Source of the DNA: Ophioceras dolichostomum
Taxonomy: Eukaryota > Ascomycota > Sordariomycetes > Magnaporthales > Ophioceraceae
Direction of reading: 5' to 3'
Assembly: GCA_003049485.1 (NCBI GenBank)
Contig: PYST01000087.1
Coordinates: forward strand, 1 to 64,000
Length of the DNA stretch: 64,000 nucleotides
Shown here one piece after another: positions 58,860 through 64,000 of this stretch. How positions within the stretch are numbered: position 1 is the first letter of the stretch; each line of letters starts with the position of its first letter. Position numbers and translations under genes: made by a program. The notes below the pieces were generated by a model. It was not told where the DNA came from. It saw only the letters and a program-made list of their open reading frames with translations, and did no database searches.

Positions 58860-60403
58860 ATGGCGCCGATACTGAGCCAGCTCCGGTTCGGCCAAAATGC
58901 CCCGCTTTACCTGCTGCTTGCCGGGGCGGTGGCCGGCCTCACAACCGTCGTAGCCTCGGTCATCACACATAGCAATGATGGAAGAATAAAACACAACGCG
59001 ATTCCCTCACCTGGCAAGACCGTGCTACGGCGGCTCTCGGCGGAGCAGAAAGAGCAGCTCCCGTATCCGCCCGACGTGCTCCCTGGCGGCCGAGATGTCG
59101 AGACGCCGTACGGCACAATCAAGGTGTTCGAGTGGGGCCCGGAGGATGGCGAGCGGGTGTTGTTGATGCACGGGATCGGCACACCTTGCCTTGCGCTCGG
59201 GAACATGGCGCGGGAGTTTGTTGCAAGTGGCTACCGGGTCATGCTCTTCGGTGAGTTAAACATGTTCCAGACACTGCCCGACCTGCCGTGCCCTTCCCTA
59301 ATTCAAGCGGAGGTTGTCTAGCAGTCTTGATCTTGTAACTCGAACCCAATCTGACGACGTGGCACACTATCTACCCAGACTTCTTCGGCCGTGGATACTC
59401 CGACGCCCCAACGGGAGCGCCATACGACATCCGGCTGTACACGACACAGATCCTCCTGGTGCTATCGTCGTCCCGTCTCCCCTGGACGGGCGACGACGCC
59501 TTCCACCTGGTGGGCTACTCGCTGGGCGGCGGCGTGGCCGCCTCGTTCGCGACCTACTTCCCGCGCATGCTGCGCTCTCTCACCGTCGTGGCCGGCGGGG
59601 GCCTCATCCGCCGCGGCCACGTGGGCTGGCGCAGCAAGCTGCTGTACTCGGGCGGGATACTGCCAGAGTGGCTACGGGAAGCTCTGGTCAAGATAAGATT
59701 GCGACCGCCACCGTTGCCACGATCCAAGACGAAATCGCAGACGCAATCTTCCACAGACGACAACCAAGACGGAGAGGATGAGGAGCCGGCGACGGGCCCG
59801 CTGACGGAGCAGCAGCTCGTCCAGGACACATATGGCGGCGGCGGCGCCATCGCGGCACGGTCGCCGAGGGGGAACAGCGACGCCACAGGGGGCCACTCGT
59901 TCGACCACGCCAAGCTGACTCCCACGGCCACCGTCGCGGACGTCATGGCCTGGCAGCTGCGGCATCACGACGGGTTCGTGCACGCCTTCATGAGCAGCAT
60001 AAGACACGCACCAATCTACGAGCAGCGGGAGGACTGGGCCCGGCTGGGTGCGCTGCTGGCTGAGCGGAGGAAGACGACTGGGACCGGTTGGGAGGATGTA
60101 GACGGGGATGGGGATGGAGGAGAAGCATCAGAAGGGAAGGACAAGAAGAACGGCGGCAGTAAGAAGGAGGGAGAGCATGCGCCTGCTCCTGGGCTTGGTG
60201 GCGGCAAGATGCTGGTGGTGCTGGGGGCGTCGGACCAGGTCGTGGTCAAGGAGGAGATCGTCCACGATGTCGGGGAGGTGCTGGGCGAGGACGGGTTTGA
60301 GGTCGCGGTGATCGATGCTGGTCACGAGGTCGTCATCGTCAAGGGGAATGAAGTTGCCAGAGCTGCCATGGCGTTCTGGATGCGACGGCAGCCGAGTATG
60401 TGA
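58860..60403 (+). CDS. Alpha/beta hydrolase with N-terminal membrane anchor
   Basis: Two exons, 58860..59250 and 59379..60403, encode 471 residues. The intron (GTGAGT..CCCAG, 128 nt) splits an Asp codon and joins VMLF to DFFGRGYSDAP, the classical strand after the oxyanion loop. Residues 14-35 are hydrophobic (LYLLLAGAVAGLTTVV), a probable membrane anchor or signal anchor. VLLMHGIG is the oxyanion segment. The nucleophile elbow GYSLGGG places S178. Predicted triad partners are D416 (GASDQVV) and H446 (DAGHEVV). Residues about 235-265 are an acidic Ser/Thr-rich insert, and another Lys/Asp/Gly-rich insert lies before D416; both look like disordered lid loops. Known: such proteins hydrolyse esters, lipids or related bonds. 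The substrate is not readable. The gene is co-directional with the Rab escort gene downstream, with 950 bases between them. Confidence 0.9.
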
Positions 60404-61353
60404 CTGACTGACCACAACCTGGCTCTGCGAGATCGGCAACACGGCTTGAGCCAGCCAGAGTGTCAAGTCGAGTAGAGAGATAGAGAGACAGAGAGATACT
60501 TAGGATCAGACGTAGACCAAACGCAAATCTCGACCGAACGCTGATTGAAGCCTGAACTCTGATCCTCACTGCGACCCTGTCACATCCTTGGGGGCATGTA
60601 TTGGCATGTATCCCGAGTCCAGCCGGAGAGTTGACAAGACAGTTAGTTTCTGTCAGGACCGCCCTTCTGTCAAGGACAGATCGAGGACCTCCCCTTGAGT
60701 TAGTTGAGTCCAACTGCACAATAAACGAGAAACAGGATCAATGTAGAAGAAAGATGAACCCGATGATGGGAGAATGTGTCGACCTTTCGAGCCACCCTGA
60801 CATGTTTGGGATTCAAGAGCAGTAGATACCGGAAGACTTTTTAAATTTTCAATCTACCGCCCAGCCACATTTGAGAAGCCGCCTACTGAAAGGGACTTCC
60901 TAATTGCCGTATGAACATGCTGTGAAAATAATCGAGGCACAATCGTGGCAGGGCTGGGCGGGTGTGATTGAGAAAAAATCTCTTGGTTAAGTTTTCCAGC
61001 GGTCAGTGGTGAATTTTCTTGGGTGGGTTGGGCTTCGAAGCTCTGCGCGGGGAAACTGTAGCGCCGATCTCCGATTGCTGTTCCAGGTGCATCATGTGGG
61101 CCTCCAAAAAATCCTCCCTCACCTAGACACCCACATCACATAAAATCTTTCCTCACAGCATCTGATTTCCTCTTCACTCCCGTGCTCTCAAGCCCCCGCT
61201 CCCTGCTGTCTCGCTCACCATAGCAGCAGAGGTTTTGGACGAAAGCGTATCATTCAGTTAGATGACCGCCTCTCAGCTTCCAAAGGCTATCTAGCTGGCG
61301 AGAAAGGCTGCCAGGCATCAACATCAAGTGTGAAGGAAGCGTCATCCTCGGCC
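60404..61353. other. Intergenic region upstream of the Rab escort gene
   Basis: 3' flank of the hydrolase (A/G-rich GAGAGA at 60470-60500) and the promoter of the Rab escort gene (CT-rich at 61155-61215). No further gene seen. Confidence 0.5.
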
Positions 61354-63506
61354 ATGGAGTCACTCAGCGAGACGCTATGGGACGTGGTGATTGTCGGCAC
61401 GGGACTGCAACAGTCTCTTCTTGCGCTGTGAGTTCGCCGCCTTCTCTCACTCGCACTGTCTTGGTGTTCTTTTCCCCTGCTGGCCCCCATCTCCCAATAC
61501 CTTACCGTTCTGTTTCCTCTTTTCTTGCTGCCTGACTGACTGACGTAGCCTCGCTGGGTGATGTGGACCACACGTAAAGGGCTTTGTCACGGTCAGACAA
61601 GAAGGTCTTGCACATCGACCCGAACCAGTACTACGGCGGTCCCGAGGCGGCATTCAGCCTCCAGGAAGTCGATGACTGGGTCGAGAGGCAGCGTAGACCC
61701 GAGCAGACTCCTGCGCCAAGTGGTGGGGTATCATCGCCGTCAGCATCGTCGTCAGAATCATCCTCGAAGCGTGCAATCTTCACCTCAGCGTCCGTAACCA
61801 GGCCAACGCCGCCGCCGGGAGATCACGGCGGACCGGCCTTGTCCTTCCCCCGAGCCTACTCCCTCGCCCTTGCACCACAGGTCATCCACTCTCGGTCGCG
61901 GCTCATTGCGCAGCTCGTGTCGTCCCGGGCCTTCCGGCAGCTCGAGTTCCTGGCTGTGGGCTCCTTCTTCGTCTTGACCCAGAAGCCAGACCCAGGCCTA
62001 GTAGACTTAGACTCCTCTACTCCATCATCTTCCTCCTCACCGTCCCTAACCCGCATCCCCTCGACCCGCGAGGACGTCTTCTCAGACAGCTCCATCCCCG
62101 CCCGCGCCAAGCGGTCGCTGATGAAGTTCCTCAAGTTCGTGCTCGACTACGACAGTCCGCCGCAGACGGACCTGTGGCAACACCAGCCGGACCAGGAGGC
62201 GCTAACCGAGTTCCTGGAACGCCAGTTCAAGCTGGACGCTGATCTCCGCGCGTTCGTACTGGCCCTGACCATGGCTCCGGACTACGGCACAGTCACCACC
62301 AGGGATGGCCTCGCCGCCATCCACCGGCACCTGACGTCCATGGGTGTCTTCGGCCCGGGTTTTGCGGCTCTGTACCCCAAGTGGGGCGGCGCCGGCGAGA
62401 TCGCGCAGGTTGGTTGTCGCGCAGGCGCGGTGGGCGGAGGCGTCTACATGCTCGGTACTGGCGCGAAGAACCTCGGCTGTCGAGAGGCTACTGGTGAGGA
62501 ACCGGGCACCGTCGAGGTGGAGCTCACTGACGGGACCACGGTGAAGACGAAGCTGGTTGTCCAAGGTTGGGAAGACGGGAAGATGGAGGAGGAGGAGGAG
62601 AATAAGTCAGGTTCGGTAGACGGCAGCCACGGTCGCGTGAGTCGGCTCATCGCCGTGGTCGGGTCGCCGCTCCCGACGCTGTTCGAGTCCGTCGTGGAAG
62701 GTTCACCCCACCCTGCCGTGGCAGTGATCGCCTGCCCTCCCGGAAGCGTGGGCAGCAATCAGCAACATCCGGTCTACGTACTCGCGCACTCGAGTGACAC
62801 AGGAGAGTGCCCATCTGATCAAAGTAAGTTTCTTGGCATCGATTTTTCTTTTTCGCAATTCCTGATATCGCCCTCTCGCTGGCTTTCAACACGCCGCCGC
62901 CCTGTCTGTCCCTCCCCTTCACCTCGAGCATCATGATGATCCAACATACGAATACTTATCTACATTGTCGGAGCGGCCAAGAGCCGCGTTGACGATATTA
63001 TCCTCTGACAAACTGATGTGCTCGCTTTTGCAAATTTGGTTGTTCCTTCGGCTTCCATGCCATTCATTGTTTTGAGTCAAGAGGTGTCAGCGTGCTAACC
63101 ATACCTGCATTTGCGCTCCTATTCTCTCCGCCCAACAGGCATCCTCTACCTCAGCACGCTGTCGACACCCAGCAGCAAAGAGATACTCGACCATGCTCTG
63201 GCACACGTCGTCGCCGCGCTGGGCACCAAGGCCGAGTCAGACCTGAAGTCCCCAACATGCCTGTACCAGCTCTACTACGAGCAGGCCACGGGGAACCCTT
63301 CCTCATCAGGCTCTGGATTGTTCGATATTGAACGTGGGGTGTTCGCCTTCCCCTTGCCGTCCACCGCCCTCGCCTTTGACGACGACATTCTCGATCCGGT
63401 TCAGGAGGCGTGGAAAGCTGTTGTCGGAAACACTGCGGATGTCGAGGAGTATATGAAGTTTATAGATAGGGAAGGTATGGGTGATGATGATGGTGAGGAT
63501 ATATGA
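61354..63506 (+). CDS. MRS6: Rab escort protein (Rab geranylgeranyltransferase component A)
   Basis: Three exons, 61354..61427, 61580..62823 and 63139..63506, encode 561 residues. Intron 1 (GTGAGT..AAAG) splits a Leu codon; intron 2 (GTAAGT..CAACAG) splits a Ser codon. The N-terminal block DVVIVGTGLQQSLLALALSR then KKVLHIDPNQYYGG is the dinucleotide-fold motif shared by Rab GDI and REP (Rab-binding region). A Ser/Pro insert follows, then FPRAYSLALAPQVIHSRSRLI and EFLAVGSFFVL. VPSTRED-type and FLKFVLDY blocks follow, then YPKWGGAGEIAQVGCRAGAVGGG, the conserved GDI/REP segment. The C-terminus contains LYLSTLSTPSSKEILDHAL and an acidic tail. Known: REP presents newly made Rab GTPases to the prenyltransferase and delivers them to membranes. 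The Ser-rich and Glu-rich inserts and the length above GDI (about 450) favour REP over GDI. Confidence 0.9.
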
Positions 63507-63777
63507 CGGGACAGCCAGGGCTTGCATTTATTATCATACGGGTGGATCTTGGCGGTCGGGGACGTGGTCTGTTTTATCTTCTGCCGGCGTTGGTAGCGAA
63601 TGATGATTCTACCTCCCCGATGTCTCTGGCTCTTCCGCCCGGTCTTGGAAAGGAGGTGCTACAAATGTGAAAGACAGCGTTAGGTCGGCTGATGATCAGT
63701 ACTGTGGTAGTTAGTTGTTAGTCGGGCGAATAGGGACTAATAAGGACCATACTCTCGGCTGTTTCTGTATGTACCTA
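63507..63777. other. Convergent 3' flanks
   Basis: Convergent region between the Rab escort gene (plus) and the partial gene on the minus strand; no other feature seen. Confidence 0.5.
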
Positions 63778-64000
63778 CTACGACAGCGCGGCGACGGAGA
63801 GGTCCAAGAGGGCGGGTGTGGCGTTGTCGACTGCGCAGGCGTCGTGGCCGTCGACGTCCCCGGCCTCTGGGGAGCGGGCGCCCGCCTCGAGCATGGCGGC
63901 GACGAGGGCGGCTAGCTCGGCCGGCATGGGGTATTTCCGCGATGCAGGATCGAGGGCCGGGTCGGAAAGGTTGACCATGAACTTGAGCAGGCCGTAGACG
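63778..64000 (-). CDS. Unidentified protein, C-terminal end only (runs off the right edge)
   Basis: A minus-strand frame is open from the window edge to a stop at 63778. The last 66 residues are ALA- and Asp-rich and include LAALVAAMLEAGARSPEAGD and DGHDACAV, with the feel of a degenerate ankyrin-like helix pair (LxxLLLxAGA). The family is not established. Its start and upstream part lie outside the window, so any domain call would need the neighbouring sequence. Confidence 0.45.
   Translation of the reverse strand, partial: VYGLLKFMVNLSDPALDPASRKYPMPAELAALVAAMLEAGARSPEAGDVDGHDACAVDNATPALLDLSVAALS

Overview
The window looks like nuclear DNA of a filamentous ascomycete, most likely a Sordariomycete. 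The evidence is short GT-AG introns (about 100-170 nt) inside genes with recognisable fungal products, GC-rich codon use, long Ser/Pro/Gln-rich disordered proteins, a lineage-typical FTA2-family gene, and large intergenic spaces full of CT-rich tracts and TAGG/CCTA-type tetranucleotide repeats. I saw no bacterial operons, no rRNA or tRNA gene I could support, no CRISPR array and no intact transposon. All genes were called by reading conserved motifs and matching splice phases by eye. No alignment was run.

Layout. (1) 1-2884, minus: an RRM-type RNA-binding protein whose 3' end runs off the left edge. (2) 4158-4863, minus: a cysteine-free Fmp46-type mitochondrial thioredoxin-fold protein with a 4-codon first exon. 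(3) 7827-9773, minus: a cytosolic-type GMC oxidoreductase. (4) About 11.8-15.5 kb: fragments of broken reading frames that I cannot name. (5) 16298-17596, minus: the exosome ring subunit Rrp43. (6) 21906-22337, minus: an 86-residue protein ending in a CxxC/CxxC zinc-ribbon-like module. (7) 22.3-33.6 kb: an 11-kb stretch without a gene I can support. (8) 33615-36210, minus: a PI-specific phospholipase C. (9) 38912-39435, plus: a small cupin. (10) 39.4-46.4 kb: a second long stretch without a supported gene. (11) 46398-50978, plus: a 1483-residue disordered protein with a myristoylation-type N-terminus. (12) 53673-54572, plus: a disordered His/Ser-rich protein. (13) 55.76-56.69 kb minus and 57131-58507 plus: a divergently arranged pair of damaged genes, one frameshifted and one an FTA2-family kinetochore gene with an in-frame TGA. 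(14) 58860-60403, plus: an N-terminally anchored alpha/beta hydrolase. (15) 61354-63506, plus: the Rab escort protein. (16) 63778-64000, minus: the 3' end of an unidentified gene leaving the right edge.

The genes do not form a pathway or cluster. Most are single-copy housekeeping functions (RNA decay, lipid signalling, Rab prenylation) mixed with lineage-specific disordered or decaying genes. The most unusual items are the in-frame stop in the FTA2 gene beside another frameshifted gene, the roughly 160-residue insert inside the PLC catalytic barrel, two 129-nt stop-free introns, the cysteine-free redox-family protein, and the very small zinc-ribbon-like gene.
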